Of a stretch of DNA of 64,000 bases, positions 24,861-33,093 are shown piece by piece. The position numbers and the translations under genes are program-made. The notes beneath the pieces were generated by a model. It was not told the origin of the DNA. It worked only from the letters and a program-made list of their open reading frames with translations, and made no database searches. Each line of letters begins with the position of its first letter. Within the stretch, counting starts at the first letter, position 1. Source of the stretch: an uncultured Litoreibacter sp. (GTDB taxonomy: Bacteria > Pseudomonadota > Alphaproteobacteria > Rhodobacterales > Rhodobacteraceae); contig CANLQL010000002.1 of the NCBI GenBank assembly GCA_947493265.1, positions 248,001 to 312,000 on the forward strand, in the 5' to 3' direction.

Positions 24861-25661
24861 CTACGGGGTTCTGGCTATCAGCGTTGCAAAAACCTGATAG
24901 CCGTAGAGAGTGCCTTCTGTTGCACGACGGCGATATTCAGCAACCAAGCCTTTATGCAGTTCCTCTCCAATTTCCCCGCGTTTCATCAGCACCTTTCCAG
25001 TTTCTTCGACCCAGGGGAGCATCTGGTCATTGTTCAAGACACTGCGACTTTGAAAACTGAAGTCTTCAATCAAGAACCCGGCGGTAGTCGCGAGCCTTTG
25101 CAGCTTCGCAACAGCATATGGGTCTGTAACGAACTCTTTGACAAATATCTTGGCGCAGGCATCAAGGGGATCGTTCGGCAGGTTTCCCAATGACGCCTTT
25201 GAAAAGTCAGCATCACACACAACCAGGTTTCCACCTGACTTTAGAACACGACGTGCTTCGGACAAAAGTGCTGCTGGCTCTTCCACGTGGGTGAGCACCG
25301 TGTGCATAACCAGAATATCGACGGATCCAGTATCCAGGGGCAATGATGCGCCATCTGCAACCTCGAACTTCACATTGTCGTAGCCCCCAACCCGAGCTTT
25401 CGCTTCACTTACAAAGCCTACAGATGGCTCGAAACCAATGACACGCCCAGGGGTGGCTTTCTCGGCAATGCGCCGCGTGACAGCTCCTGCACCGCACCCG
25501 ACCTCAACCGTCAATCGATCCTCGGTAAACTCAAGTTTACTAAGATATCTCGAAACGATCTCCTCCATTATTGGGTCGGATTGGCGTTCATCCATAGAGT
25601 CAGCAAAAGCGGAAATGAACTCCTCTCCCGCCGCATCTACATCTTGAAACGGATCTCCCAT
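24861..25661 (-). CDS. Class I SAM-dependent methyltransferase
   Basis: A 266-residue methyltransferase. The start at 25661 follows a strong GGAGGA. Motif I is VEVGCGAGAVTRRIA, motif post-I is VIGFEPS, an acidic loop ADGASLPLDTGSVDILVM follows, and LSEARRVLKSGGNLVVCDADF is the motif II/III region, all as in UbiE/Coq5-like methyltransferases (Methyltransf_11). The substrate is unknown. It is a single gene between the acidic-protein group and a divergent exported-protein gene. Confidence 0.85.
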   Translation of the reverse strand: MGDPFQDVDAAGEEFISAFADSMDERQSDPIMEEIVSRYLSKLEFTEDRLTVEVGCGAGAVTRRIAEKATPGRVIGFEPSVGFVSEAKARVGGYDNVKFEVADGASLPLDTGSVDILVMHTVLTHVEEPAALLSEARRVLKSGGNLVVCDADFSKASLGNLPNDPLDACAKIFVKEFVTDPYAVAKLQRLATTAGFLIEDFSFQSRSVLNNDQMLPWVEETGKVLMKRGEIGEELHKGLVAEYRRRATEGTLYGYQVFATLIARTP

Positions 25662-25890
25662 ACTGATCCTCCTCCAACAAAGCTTGGTATTGTTGGAGGA
25701 AAACCCTAGCATCGTCAAAACATTGTACAAGCAGCGCAGGATCAAAATTGCATCTGGGATCTGGGCATTCTGAAATGATTCCATTGGTGGCGGTGTCATT
25801 TAAGCTGGAAGACCCTACTACAGAGTATCAAGTGACAGGCGGATCGGGGCGGTCCACGTGGGGCTGATCAGCGCTGTTCGGCCGCTTGCA

Positions 25891-25905
25891 ACCTAAGTGG
25901 CCAAA
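25891..25905. promoter_or_regulatory. Partial copy (C) of the repeated element
   Basis: ACCTAAGTGGCCAAA matches the right half of copy A at 15432-15446 with one difference. It lies 46-60 bp upstream of the exported-protein gene that starts at 25951. The left-half blocks (ATTGAC, CCAGC) are absent here. Confidence 0.35.
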
Positions 25906-25950
25906 GGTCAGACTTGCGCTATCTTTACGGTTTTTGGGGGATGTAGACAC

Positions 25951-26949
25951 ATGCGGGTTTCATGGATTTTGGCTTTTTGTTCGCTTCTTGCAGCGCCTGC
26001 TGTTGCAGAAGATTTGCCGGTGTATTTCCACATCGAAAGCCAGGGCAAAGAGTGGAATTTTGCACGCGAGCCTTGGGAGAAGGCGGTTCGAAACTCCGGT
26101 GGACCCGACATGGTTGGCTACCTGCACAAAGGTGGCGTGGAAGCCTATAGGGAGGCTCAATCCGAGGCCGCGTCCTTTGGTTGGGAGCAGCCTGTCATTT
26201 CGATGACGACCGCCAATCTGCCTGTTGCGAACTCGCGTGAATTTCGCGACAGGACTCGCAGTATGGATGAAGGTATCGCTGCGCAGACAGAAAAACTAAA
26301 AGACACGCAATTGCTATTTTCGATGCCGATGTGCCGCCTTTACGAATTGCCGTCCAATGGGCCCGGCCCCGAGAAGTTGCATTTTCTCGCGGCCATTGAT
26401 CGCGCCGATGCGCAAGTGATCTGCTACCAGGCGACCATGGGCTATTTCATGACACCACCCGGTGAAGATGGAACCAGACCAGCGCCTGTTTTCGTCGATC
26501 CGATGGCTATGATCCTTCAGGAGCAGTTGCCAGACTTCAAGCTGCACTCGGCCTATCTTGCCGATAAAACCAGGAAAGACGATCGGGGTCGTTTCTTGCA
26601 GCGTGAAACAAACGTTTTTGCCCCGAATGAAGAGATCTTCTTGAAAGCGTATTTCGAAAATGTCCGCAGAGATCAGGTCGGTAGCCCGTTGCAAAGCTAC
26701 AAGATCCAGCTTGATCTGGAGATCCGTGATACGTCGGGAGGCGTCCTTTCCCGCCGGGACAGCCACTATGTTTATGAAGGCAATTCTTTGCAGCTTTACC
26801 CGGTCGACAAGACGCAGTTTTACAACAATATCACCGCAGGTATCGGTCTTGATGTACCCGGCGATTATCAGGTTGCGTTTATCTTCACTGATCTGAATGC
26901 CGTTGATCCGCAGCCTGTCGAAGCGGCGTTTGACGTGACGATACAGTAG
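25951..26949 (+). CDS. Exported protein of unknown function, 332 aa
   Basis: A 332-residue protein starting at the ATG 25951, with GGGGGA upstream. A signal peptide covers ~1-20 (MRVSWILAFCSLLAAPAVAE). The mature part has two parts by eye: residues ~25-180 are mixed alpha/beta with a paired-cysteine possibility (PMCRLYE, QVICYQA). Residues ~200-332 look like a beta-sandwich (FAPNEEIFLKAYFENV, YKIQLDLEIRDTSGGVLSR, GDYQVAFIFTDLNA), perhaps immunoglobulin-like. I do not recognise the family. A strong hairpin follows the stop. It is monocistronic. Confidence 0.7.
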   Translation: MRVSWILAFCSLLAAPAVAEDLPVYFHIESQGKEWNFAREPWEKAVRNSGGPDMVGYLHKGGVEAYREAQSEAASFGWEQPVISMTTANLPVANSREFRDRTRSMDEGIAAQTEKLKDTQLLFSMPMCRLYELPSNGPGPEKLHFLAAIDRADAQVICYQATMGYFMTPPGEDGTRPAPVFVDPMAMILQEQLPDFKLHSAYLADKTRKDDRGRFLQRETNVFAPNEEIFLKAYFENVRRDQVGSPLQSYKIQLDLEIRDTSGGVLSRRDSHYVYEGNSLQLYPVDKTQFYNNITAGIGLDVPGDYQVAFIFTDLNAVDPQPVEAAFDVTIQ

Positions 26950-26960
26950 CGCTTACCAGT

Positions 26961-26992
26961 CCCCACGTCGCGGTTTGCCGCGAGACGTGGGG
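26961..26992 (+). terminator. Strong hairpin after the exported-protein gene
   Basis: CCCCACGTC-GCGG and CCGC-GA-GACGTGGGG pair over 13 bp with a 2-nt bulge around a TTTG loop, 11 bp after the stop at 26949. No T run follows (AACAACTG), so termination may be weak or factor-assisted. It could also stabilise the mRNA 3' end. Confidence 0.5.
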
Positions 26993-27063
26993 AACAACTG
27001 CTCCAAGAGACATCGATCCGCAGTTTTGATTGCCCGGAGTTGACTGCGCTAAATTATGTAATA

Positions 27064-27075
27064 ATGTAATTACAT
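27064..27075. promoter_or_regulatory. Palindrome at the ArsR gene start, likely operator
   Basis: ATGTAATTACAT is a perfect 12-bp palindrome touching the first ATG of the ArsR gene. A TTGACT -35-like hexamer lies at 27040-27045. Bound regulator would block transcription or translation initiation, as expected for an autoregulated ArsR-type repressor. Confidence 0.5.
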
Positions 27076-27433
27076 GATTACTAATGATCATATGGATTCG
27101 ATTTTTCAAGCGCTTGCGCATGCGACGCGTCGGGCGATGTTGGACTATGCGCAGGAAAAACCGGGGTTAACGGTCGGCGAGTTGGCGCAGAATTTTGATG
27201 TCAGCCGCATCGCGGTGATGAACCATCTTGCCGTGCTTGAAAAAGCCAACCTGATCATCAGTGAAAAGGATGGGCGCGCGCGGCGGCTTTATCTGAACGC
27301 GATGCCGATTCAGGACATCCATGAGCGTTGGACGGATTGCTACTCTGCCCATTGGGCGGACCGGGTGAACATAATCAGACATGCGGCCGAGGCCGTCGCA
27401 AACAAGACCAGAAGGAGAGATTTGGATGTCTAA
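27074..27433 (+). CDS. ArsR-family winged-helix regulator
   Basis: A 119-residue regulator of the ArsR/SdpR type: SIFQALAHATRRAMLDYAQEKPGLTVGELAQNFDVSRIAVMNHLAVLEKANLIISEKDGRARRLYLN is a typical helix-turn-helix plus wing. The metal-binding cysteines of classical ArsR are absent. The first ATG (27074) lies inside a palindrome and lacks a ribosome site; the ATG at 27092 may be the true start. Its end overlaps the following SRPBCC gene by 8 bp, a pairing widespread in bacteria. Confidence 0.85.
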   Translation: MITNDHMDSIFQALAHATRRAMLDYAQEKPGLTVGELAQNFDVSRIAVMNHLAVLEKANLIISEKDGRARRLYLNAMPIQDIHERWTDCYSAHWADRVNIIRHAAEAVANKTRRRDLDV

Positions 27434-27953
27434 GCCGACATATGCAAAAACCAACATCAACCGCACGTTGATCAAGGCACCAATTGAAACGGTTTGGTCG
27501 ACACTGGTCGCAACAGACAAGGCACTTCCGTTTTTCTTCGGCTCCATCTGTCAAACCAAGGATGGTTTGAAACCCGGGGCGCAGTACCGGATGGTGCACC
27601 CGAACAAAAAGGTTGCAATGGTCGTAGGTGAAGTGATCGATTTCGACCCGCCGCGGCTGTATTCACACACATTCCGCATGACAAATATCGATGAACCTCC
27701 CTGCAAGGTCACCTATGAGCTGGTCGAGAAAGACGGCGGGACCGACTTTACACTCACCATTGAGGGCGCGCTGGAAGGTGGAAAGCTGATCAAGGAAATG
27801 GCCGGTGCGCAGGGCTTTATCGGCAGCAACCTCAAATCAATCTGCGAAACTGGAAAACCTGCCTTTACGGGACGCATGGTGGGTGTCCTCAGCCCGGTCT
27901 TTGGGATGTTGGCCAAGAAATCGCAACGCATTGAAAACTGGCCGCTTCAATAG
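27426..27953 (+). CDS. SRPBCC (AHSA1-like) domain protein
   Basis: A 175-residue START/Bet v1-like protein. The start at 27426 follows GAAGGAGAG, inside the end of the ArsR gene. INRTLIKAPIETVWSTLVATDKALPFFFG is the usual first strand-helix of the AHSA1/CalC-type SRPBCC fold, and VVGEVIDFDPPRLYSHTF the middle strands. Members bind small hydrophobic ligands or act as Hsp90 co-chaperone-like proteins. The tight overlap with ArsR implies joint function, perhaps ligand binding or detoxification. Confidence 0.85.
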   Translation: MSKPTYAKTNINRTLIKAPIETVWSTLVATDKALPFFFGSICQTKDGLKPGAQYRMVHPNKKVAMVVGEVIDFDPPRLYSHTFRMTNIDEPPCKVTYELVEKDGGTDFTLTIEGALEGGKLIKEMAGAQGFIGSNLKSICETGKPAFTGRMVGVLSPVFGMLAKKSQRIENWPLQ

Positions 27954-28012
27954 CTGAGCGGTTCTGGCAAAGGTGCTTGATTTAGCGCAACCTGATCAGC
28001 GACCAGTCTTTT

Positions 28013-28480
28013 TCAGTGAAGTGTCGTTGGTATTTCACTGGGGCGGTCGGTCTTGATCGCCATACGTTTGAGGGCCAGACCAAAATCTTGGGCCAGCGTA
28101 ACAATCGATGGCGCGATATCAGGGCGCACGAATGTCATCGCGATTTGTAGCGCGTCTTCTCGTTCGCCGTCACAGGCATAGCCGATCAGATTGGCAAAGC
28201 AGGACTCGTCAGCACCGATGCAGCTGCAGGCCACGTGGTGACGCATGAGCGGCCTTCTTCCGTGCCGCAGACAAAGCTCGCAAAGCCGCTCGAACGATGC
28301 CAGCGCTTTGCGCCCTGTTGCCGGACCTAGCGATTTTGCGAAATCGTTCCAAACCTGGTGTTGCGCGACATGTCCATCACACCACAGACGAAGGTATAAG
28401 ATGGCCCCGGCTTCCAACGGACCGAGTTCTGACAGATAGCCTACCGGGGCACCGCCACGATGCGGGGGTGAGGCGTTCAT
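28013..28480 (-). CDS. Conserved protein of unknown function, hemP operon
   Basis: A 155-residue cytosolic-looking protein. It contains LSELGPLEAGAILYLRLWCDG near the N-terminus, a cysteine-containing middle (CELCLRHGRRPLMRHHVACSCIGADESCFANLIGYAC, split by His pairs) that could bind a metal or haem, and a helical C-terminus. I do not recognise a named family. Its start overlaps the hemP stop by 4 bp, so the two are translationally coupled and a role in iron or haem handling is a reasonable guess. Confidence 0.65.
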   Translation of the reverse strand: MNASPPHRGGAPVGYLSELGPLEAGAILYLRLWCDGHVAQHQVWNDFAKSLGPATGRKALASFERLCELCLRHGRRPLMRHHVACSCIGADESCFANLIGYACDGEREDALQIAMTFVRPDIAPSIVTLAQDFGLALKRMAIKTDRPSEIPTTLH

Positions 28481-28644
28481 TTCGTCAAGATCAACTTGCC
28501 CGCACGGGTAACGCGGAGGGTGTATAGCTGGTCATCCAGTTTGATCCGGGCAAGGTCGCCACCTTTGGTAAGATCCTTGGCCTCGTAGACCGGTATCTTT
28601 TCCTCGACAGGTATCTTCACCTCTCGTGCGATGTTTACCACCAT
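28477..28644 (-). CDS. hemP: Hemin uptake protein HemP
   Basis: A 55-residue protein from the ATG at 28644. The C-terminal YEAKDLTKGGDLARIKLDDQ, then LYTLRVTRAGKLILTK, is the hallmark of HemP. HemP is a small protein encoded with haem-uptake genes and made under iron limitation. In some proteobacteria HemP acts as an activator of haem-receptor expression. It lies between a 50-residue gene (10-bp overlap) and the 155-residue gene (4-bp overlap). No haem ABC transporter is in view. Confidence 0.85.
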   Translation of the reverse strand: MVVNIAREVKIPVEEKIPVYEAKDLTKGGDLARIKLDDQLYTLRVTRAGKLILTK

Positions 28645-28787
28645 AGCCCGCTCCATTCGCCACGTTCCGCCTTGTCGATCAGCCATTCGACATTGAAGAG
28701 GCCGGGTGAGCCGAGGTCAAAGGCGATCGCAAGTGCTTCGCGCCAGTCTGTTCCCGTAACTTCCCCTTGTAAGAAGACGAGTTTCAT
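28635..28787 (-). CDS. Small conserved protein, 50 aa, upstream of hemP
   Basis: Fifty residues from the ATG at 28787, with AAGGAA upstream: a strand MKLVFLQGEV, then TDWREALAIAFDLGSPGLFNVEWLIDKAERGEW and a double-Trp end. The last codons overlap the hemP start. No family is recognised. It is probably a real gene because of the ribosome site and the operon overlap. Confidence 0.55.
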   Translation of the reverse strand: MKLVFLQGEVTGTDWREALAIAFDLGSPGLFNVEWLIDKAERGEWSGLWW

Positions 28788-28858
28788 TAGCCCATTCCTT
28801 TCGCTTTTTGGAAGGTTGGCTTGCACGAGAATCGGCGGCTGGCTTCTGGCTATAAATC

Positions 28859-28873
28859 TGAGTGATTTAGTCA
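28859..28873. promoter_or_regulatory. Possible iron-response (TGA-N9-TCA) box upstream of the hemP operon
   Basis: TGA (28859-28861), nine bases, TCA (28871-28873) fits the pattern described for the iron-responsive IRO/Iron-Rhodo box in alphaproteobacteria. It lies about 70 bp upstream of the first gene of the hemP operon. The pattern is short and could be chance. Confidence 0.35.
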
Positions 28874-28955
28874 GATAAGTCAATCTGACAATTTTAGTCG
28901 GAAATAAACCGGGGATTGGTTTTGGGAAATTGAAGCGATGTGGAGCAGGCTGGAC

Positions 28956-29330
28956 CTAGCCGAATACCCATCTTTTGGACACGACATAGACGCAGACAGT
29001 CACGACAGCAGTGATCACCAGCTGTGATGGGATCAGCGCAAACCCCATCCGATCAACAGCGCCCGCCAGAGCGACCGAATTCACGATCAATGCGCTGCCT
29101 TGCACAACGATATAGCGCCCCAATTGCTTCCCGGTCAGTTTGGTCGTCTGGAACGTAAACAGCCCCTGGGCCAGAAAATTAAACGCCATTGCAATGGCAT
29201 AGCAGATCGCCGCAAGCAGCATAGTTGACGGGATCAGGGGTCGCAGGATGATCAGGAGAAGGAAGTAGAACCCGGTTGAGGCGATGCCGATCAGGCCAAA
29301 ACGCAGGGTGCGGGCAAGCTCGGCGTTCAT
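28956..29330 (-). CDS. GtrA-family flippase
   Basis: A 124-residue membrane protein with four transmembrane helices, of the GtrA/DPMS3 family: LRFGLIGIASTGFYFLLLIILRPL at the N-terminus, CYAIAMAFNFLAQGLFTFQ in the middle, VYVVSKRWVFG at the end (the conserved F-x-x-x-R-x-W-V-F close). GtrA proteins are thought to flip polyprenyl-phosphate-linked sugars across the inner membrane. It overlaps the upstream glycosyltransferase by 4 bp and closes the operon. Confidence 0.88.
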   Translation of the reverse strand: MNAELARTLRFGLIGIASTGFYFLLLIILRPLIPSTMLLAAICYAIAMAFNFLAQGLFTFQTTKLTGKQLGRYIVVQGSALIVNSVALAGAVDRMGFALIPSQLVITAVVTVCVYVVSKRWVFG

Positions 29331-30868
29331 GGCAGCGCGCGATAGACGACGACCGTATCATTTGCGAACACGACCTCATGACCCGTTGCGATATGGGCCA
29401 GCAAACGGGATTGGATTAGCTTGTCTGGCTGCCCTTCGGCCGGGGTTTCGGGGTTTGGCCCAACGTCCTTGCGGTCGATGATGACAAAGGCCGGCGGTGT
29501 GTCTTTCAACCCGGCATCAATCTCGGCCAGCCAAGCGTCGGAATGGGCAAATTCCGGTGTGATCTGGTCCGCAGCAGGTGTGAAATAGCGGTATGCGGGC
29601 ATACGGCCTGCGCGGTAGGCCAGCTCAAAGCTAGATCCGTAGACGATCACGGTTTGGTCCGAGGTACTGCCGTCCTGGATCATCGAAACGATGCTTTGGC
29701 GTTCGCTTTCGGTAAGGCCATACAGGTCGGTTGGCCCGAATTGACCGGCCATCAGCCGCTGGACCCCTTCAGACATGCTGGTGAATTTCTTGGCTGTCCC
29801 GGCAAAAGCCAAGAGCACTGCAACGGCAAGCACCGCCGTTGCAGCCCCGCGCCAGAGCCCATCTTTCGCCTTCAGGCGCATCTGGTTCAGGCCATCGAGG
29901 CCGACGCAAAGAAGTAGCACCAGAACGGTCAGGATGCCGCCCAGATGGTAACCGAAGCCCTTGTTTTGGACTGCAAAAGACACGGCAAGCGTTGCGGCGA
30001 TGCCAATTAGCAGCACAAAGGCGTAACCGAATTTGTCGCGCTTCGCCCAGAAGGCTGCACCGACCAGGGCCAGGGCCGTGATCCAGTGCCAGGATTGCAG
30101 GAACAGGGTTGCCAGCGTTTCGCGCCAATCTGCCGGTGGGTCGCCGACATAGATCGATGTCGAGAATTGGAAGCTTTGCTGGAACCAGTCATCAAGATTG
30201 CCCATGATGAACCCGGTTGCGACAGCGGCTGCCAAACCAAGGACGCAGCCGAACAGGAACCGCAAGGCGCGGCCCATCCGCGTGCATCTGCGCGCAGCGT
30301 GCAATGTCATTGGCAAGGCTTCAAGCAGCATCAGGCCAGCCAGAAAGCTCAGGAATGGGGGGCGCACCAAAACGGCAGCTGCCACGCAAAGGCCTGCGCC
30401 GACTGCGGCGATCCCTTCCCGACGACCACCCGGCAATGCCAAAAGGCAGGCAAATAGCAGAAAACCAGTTGCGATGATGTCGCGTTGGCCCGCCATCCAG
30501 GAGCCTGCAGTGACGTAGAGGGCGGGGTAGAAGAAGATAAACAGCGTTGGAGCCAAGGACCACTCGCTGCGTGCAAGAAACCGTGCCCCGGCGAATGTGA
30601 AGCCCAGCATGATCAGGAAATCTGTCAGCCGCCACGTCCAGGCGTGGACGCCAAACAGTCGAATGCCCGCTTCGTGCAAGACCATTGCGCCGGGCCAGTT
30701 CATATCAAAACTGTTCGCGTAATACGGACCGCCCTGCGTTGCGATGAACGCCATCCAATCAAATTGCGATTGATCGGGCGATGGGGGCACTGTTGTGTAA
30801 AGCAAGGCCAGACCAGCCATCAGCAGCAACCAGATCGCGGCAAGTCCAAATCGTAGTTGCGGGCTCAT
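29327..30868 (-). CDS. Polytopic GT-C glycosyltransferase-like membrane protein
   Basis: A 513-residue protein with about ten to twelve transmembrane helices and a C-terminal soluble part (~380-513). The loop after helix 1 holds PSPDQSQFDWMAF, with acidic residues at the position of GT-C catalytic Asp, as in GT39/GT83-type transferases, and later FDMNWPGAMVLHEAG. It should use polyprenyl-phosphate-sugar on the periplasmic side. 4-bp overlaps on both sides with an SDR gene and gtrA place it as the GtrC-like member of a GtrA/B/C unit. Acceptor and exact family are unproven. Confidence 0.75.
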   Translation of the reverse strand: MSPQLRFGLAAIWLLLMAGLALLYTTVPPSPDQSQFDWMAFIATQGGPYYANSFDMNWPGAMVLHEAGIRLFGVHAWTWRLTDFLIMLGFTFAGARFLARSEWSLAPTLFIFFYPALYVTAGSWMAGQRDIIATGFLLFACLLALPGGRREGIAAVGAGLCVAAAVLVRPPFLSFLAGLMLLEALPMTLHAARRCTRMGRALRFLFGCVLGLAAAVATGFIMGNLDDWFQQSFQFSTSIYVGDPPADWRETLATLFLQSWHWITALALVGAAFWAKRDKFGYAFVLLIGIAATLAVSFAVQNKGFGYHLGGILTVLVLLLCVGLDGLNQMRLKAKDGLWRGAATAVLAVAVLLAFAGTAKKFTSMSEGVQRLMAGQFGPTDLYGLTESERQSIVSMIQDGSTSDQTVIVYGSSFELAYRAGRMPAYRYFTPAADQITPEFAHSDAWLAEIDAGLKDTPPAFVIIDRKDVGPNPETPAEGQPDKLIQSRLLAHIATGHEVVFANDTVVVYRALP

Positions 30869-31821
30869 AAGATCGCTCCGCTTTGGCGGTCGCTGGCCAC
30901 GGTTGCGGCGGTAAGGGCGATGCCTTCGAACAGTTGCGTCGGTTGGAACCCTTGCGGCAGGGCTGAGCGTAGGAATGTATTGTCACGCGCGTTTTCAGGG
31001 TTGGGGTCAATGCGCAGCAAAAGCGGTTTGCCCAAGCGCGCCTCGATCAGGTGAAGTACTTCGAAGATTGCGGCCGGGCGACCGGACGCCAAGAGCGCGG
31101 TTTCAACACGGGTCTCAGTGTCGCTGTCAGCCAATACGCGTTCGGCAATAAATCGTCCGATATCAGCGGCGTAGATGTAGTCGCGTTGCGTGGTCAGCGC
31201 ACCCATGATCGTTGCGGGACGTCCGTGGATCGCCGCAGCTACAAGCGCGGCGATCAATCCGCGCCGGGCGGTCGGTGCGTAGCCATAGACGCTACTGGGG
31301 CGCAGAATATGGCGTTGGCCAAGACTGCCTTCAGCGTGGACAAGATGTTCTTGTGCCAGCTTGCCTTCGCCATATGGGCGCAGCGGGGCGGGGTCGGCAA
31401 ACGCGTTGCAACCAACCTGACCCTCAAACAACCCCCCGGCAGAGCTGACATGAATGAATTTGCGGCGGTTTGCGGGCACCGCATCGCCGATCCGCTTTGT
31501 GATGCCGATGACTTTTTGAAACGATTGAAATTCCTGGTCCATATCGCTGCTGTCTGACCCAAAGCCACCCCGGCCAGCGGCCCAAATCACGCTCAGGTTT
31601 GGAGCGGTTTGCGCAGATAGCGCGTCGCGGGCTGCGGCCTCAACGGCGTTGGTTTCGGCTGCAGAAAGATTGGTCCAAGTCCAGGCGAACTGGCGTTCCC
31701 GTGCGCCGGGCAGGGCGTGCTTCAAGGCGCGAAGTGCTGCACCGCCGACCAGTCCTGCACCAAAGATCAGGGCGACACCGGACGCTTGCCGGGCGCTGTC
31801 GCTCCAGTCGAGCATGATCAT
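30865..31821 (-). CDS. NAD-dependent epimerase/dehydratase (probable sugar 4-ketoreductase)
   Basis: A 318-residue extended SDR. The nucleotide site is FGAGLVGGAALRAL near residue 20. SSAGGLF is the catalytic Ser area, and PYGEGKLAQE has Tyr-x-x-x-Lys as PYGEGK. LRPSSVYG and RDYIYAADIGRFI resemble NDP-sugar reductases/epimerases. It is probably the reductase that finishes the CDP-6-deoxy sugar made by the upstream rfb genes. It overlaps its neighbours by 4 bp on both sides. Confidence 0.75.
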   Translation of the reverse strand: MIMLDWSDSARQASGVALIFGAGLVGGAALRALKHALPGARERQFAWTWTNLSAAETNAVEAAARDALSAQTAPNLSVIWAAGRGGFGSDSSDMDQEFQSFQKVIGITKRIGDAVPANRRKFIHVSSAGGLFEGQVGCNAFADPAPLRPYGEGKLAQEHLVHAEGSLGQRHILRPSSVYGYAPTARRGLIAALVAAAIHGRPATIMGALTTQRDYIYAADIGRFIAERVLADSDTETRVETALLASGRPAAIFEVLHLIEARLGKPLLLRIDPNPENARDNTFLRSALPQGFQPTQLFEGIALTAATVASDRQSGAIL

Positions 31822-32888
31822 GCAAGTTCGCTCTCTTTTGCGGTCTGCGCGGTTTTTTCAGCGTACCAATTGGCCAGCACATGATCACCAGAGCGGTCGA
31901 TCGTGAAAAAGGTCGGGCGGCCATGCGCCTTCAGGACCAGCGTCGCAAGATATTGCAGGCAAAGTCCCAACATCACCGCCAAAAGCCCCGCAGACATGGT
32001 CATCACGACAAAAAGCGAGGTCCAGCCTTGGACGCCAATGGTTTCCGGCGCGATCAGCCGAACGGCGGTGAAATACAGACCTGCGAAGACCGAGAAAACA
32101 AACAGCGCGATGCCGATCCACAACCCCAAGGCAAGATAGCGCAACTGGCTGGAAAACAGCATTTTCTGCGCATGATTCATCAGCGTTTTCAGGTTGTAGC
32201 CGCTTTTGCCAGTGGTCGCGAAGCGTTCGTCCTTCAATTCCATCTGCACGGCTTCGATGCGCTGGGTGAACCAGAAAAGGGCAATGTCGAAATAGGTGTT
32301 GTGGCTGCAGACACTTGCGGTGGAGCGGGCAATCTCGCCGCGGATCAGGCGGAAGCTGTTAACCAGTCGCAAGGTCGGGTTGCCGGTCAGACGCTCCATC
32401 AGGCGTTTGAACCCGCGCGAAGAGCCGTCGCGCCAGGATTTGCCGTGGATTGAGGCTGAGGCAGGGCGCGCATAAACAACATCGGCGTTTTGTGTCACGG
32501 CATGAAGCAGCAGGTCGTCAATCCGTTCGGGCGGGTGCTGCAAATCTTCATCCAGCGTGACGATCCAATCGCCGGACGAGTGCAGGATGCCTGCAATTGT
32601 TGCCGCGTGCTGGCCAAAATTGCGTGACAGGTGCAGCGCTGTGATCCAAGGAAATTGCGTCGCAAGTTCGTCGATTACTGCGGCAGAGCCGTCGATTGCC
32701 GCGTCATCGACCAGGATCAACTCGGTCAGGACGGCAGGGGCTTCTTGACGCTCCCACGACAAGCGGACCTTCTCGATCGCGTCAACAAGCGCTTCCAGAT
32801 AGGCTTCGCCAGCGTAAACGGGCACGATGATGCTGACGTTTATCCGCTTTAGTTTCCACAATTGCCCCGCGTCTTTCACGTCGTTCAC
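31818..32888 (-). CDS. GT2 glycosyltransferase, GtrB/ArnC/DPM1-like
   Basis: A 356-residue protein with an N-terminal GT-A domain (VSIIVPVYAGEAYLEALVDA, LILVDDAAIDGS, LHLSRNFGQHAATIAGI, VTLDEDLQHPPERIDDLL). These match undecaprenyl-phosphate glycosyltransferases, the DEDLQHP segment holding the metal-binding acidic residues. Two C-terminal transmembrane helices (~residues 250-310) complete the GtrB layout. It should load a sugar from its nucleotide onto polyprenyl phosphate in the cytosol, for flipping by GtrA. It is 205 bp downstream of the methyltransferase gene. Confidence 0.85.
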   Translation of the reverse strand: MNDVKDAGQLWKLKRINVSIIVPVYAGEAYLEALVDAIEKVRLSWERQEAPAVLTELILVDDAAIDGSAAVIDELATQFPWITALHLSRNFGQHAATIAGILHSSGDWIVTLDEDLQHPPERIDDLLLHAVTQNADVVYARPASASIHGKSWRDGSSRGFKRLMERLTGNPTLRLVNSFRLIRGEIARSTASVCSHNTYFDIALFWFTQRIEAVQMELKDERFATTGKSGYNLKTLMNHAQKMLFSSQLRYLALGLWIGIALFVFSVFAGLYFTAVRLIAPETIGVQGWTSLFVVMTMSAGLLAVMLGLCLQYLATLVLKAHGRPTFFTIDRSGDHVLANWYAEKTAQTAKESELA

Positions 32889-33093
32889 TTGTTGGACCTA
32901 CATCTATTCAAATTACACATTCGCAACATTTGCGCGTTGCCGCACCCCTAACATTGATCCCCGCATTTCGCCACTGAAACTGAAATAGGCGTGGGTCGAT
33001 AGTTGCGCGATGTTGACGAGAATACCTCAGATTGCAGGGCTTTAGGTTAGAAGCTGCTGTGTCTCGGGTGGTTTTTGGGGCTGTGTTTGGCGG

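Noticed and set aside
24687-25193. 168-codon plus-strand frame over the methyltransferase end
   Set aside because: It lies mostly antisense to a clear methyltransferase gene with no ribosome site or known motif.
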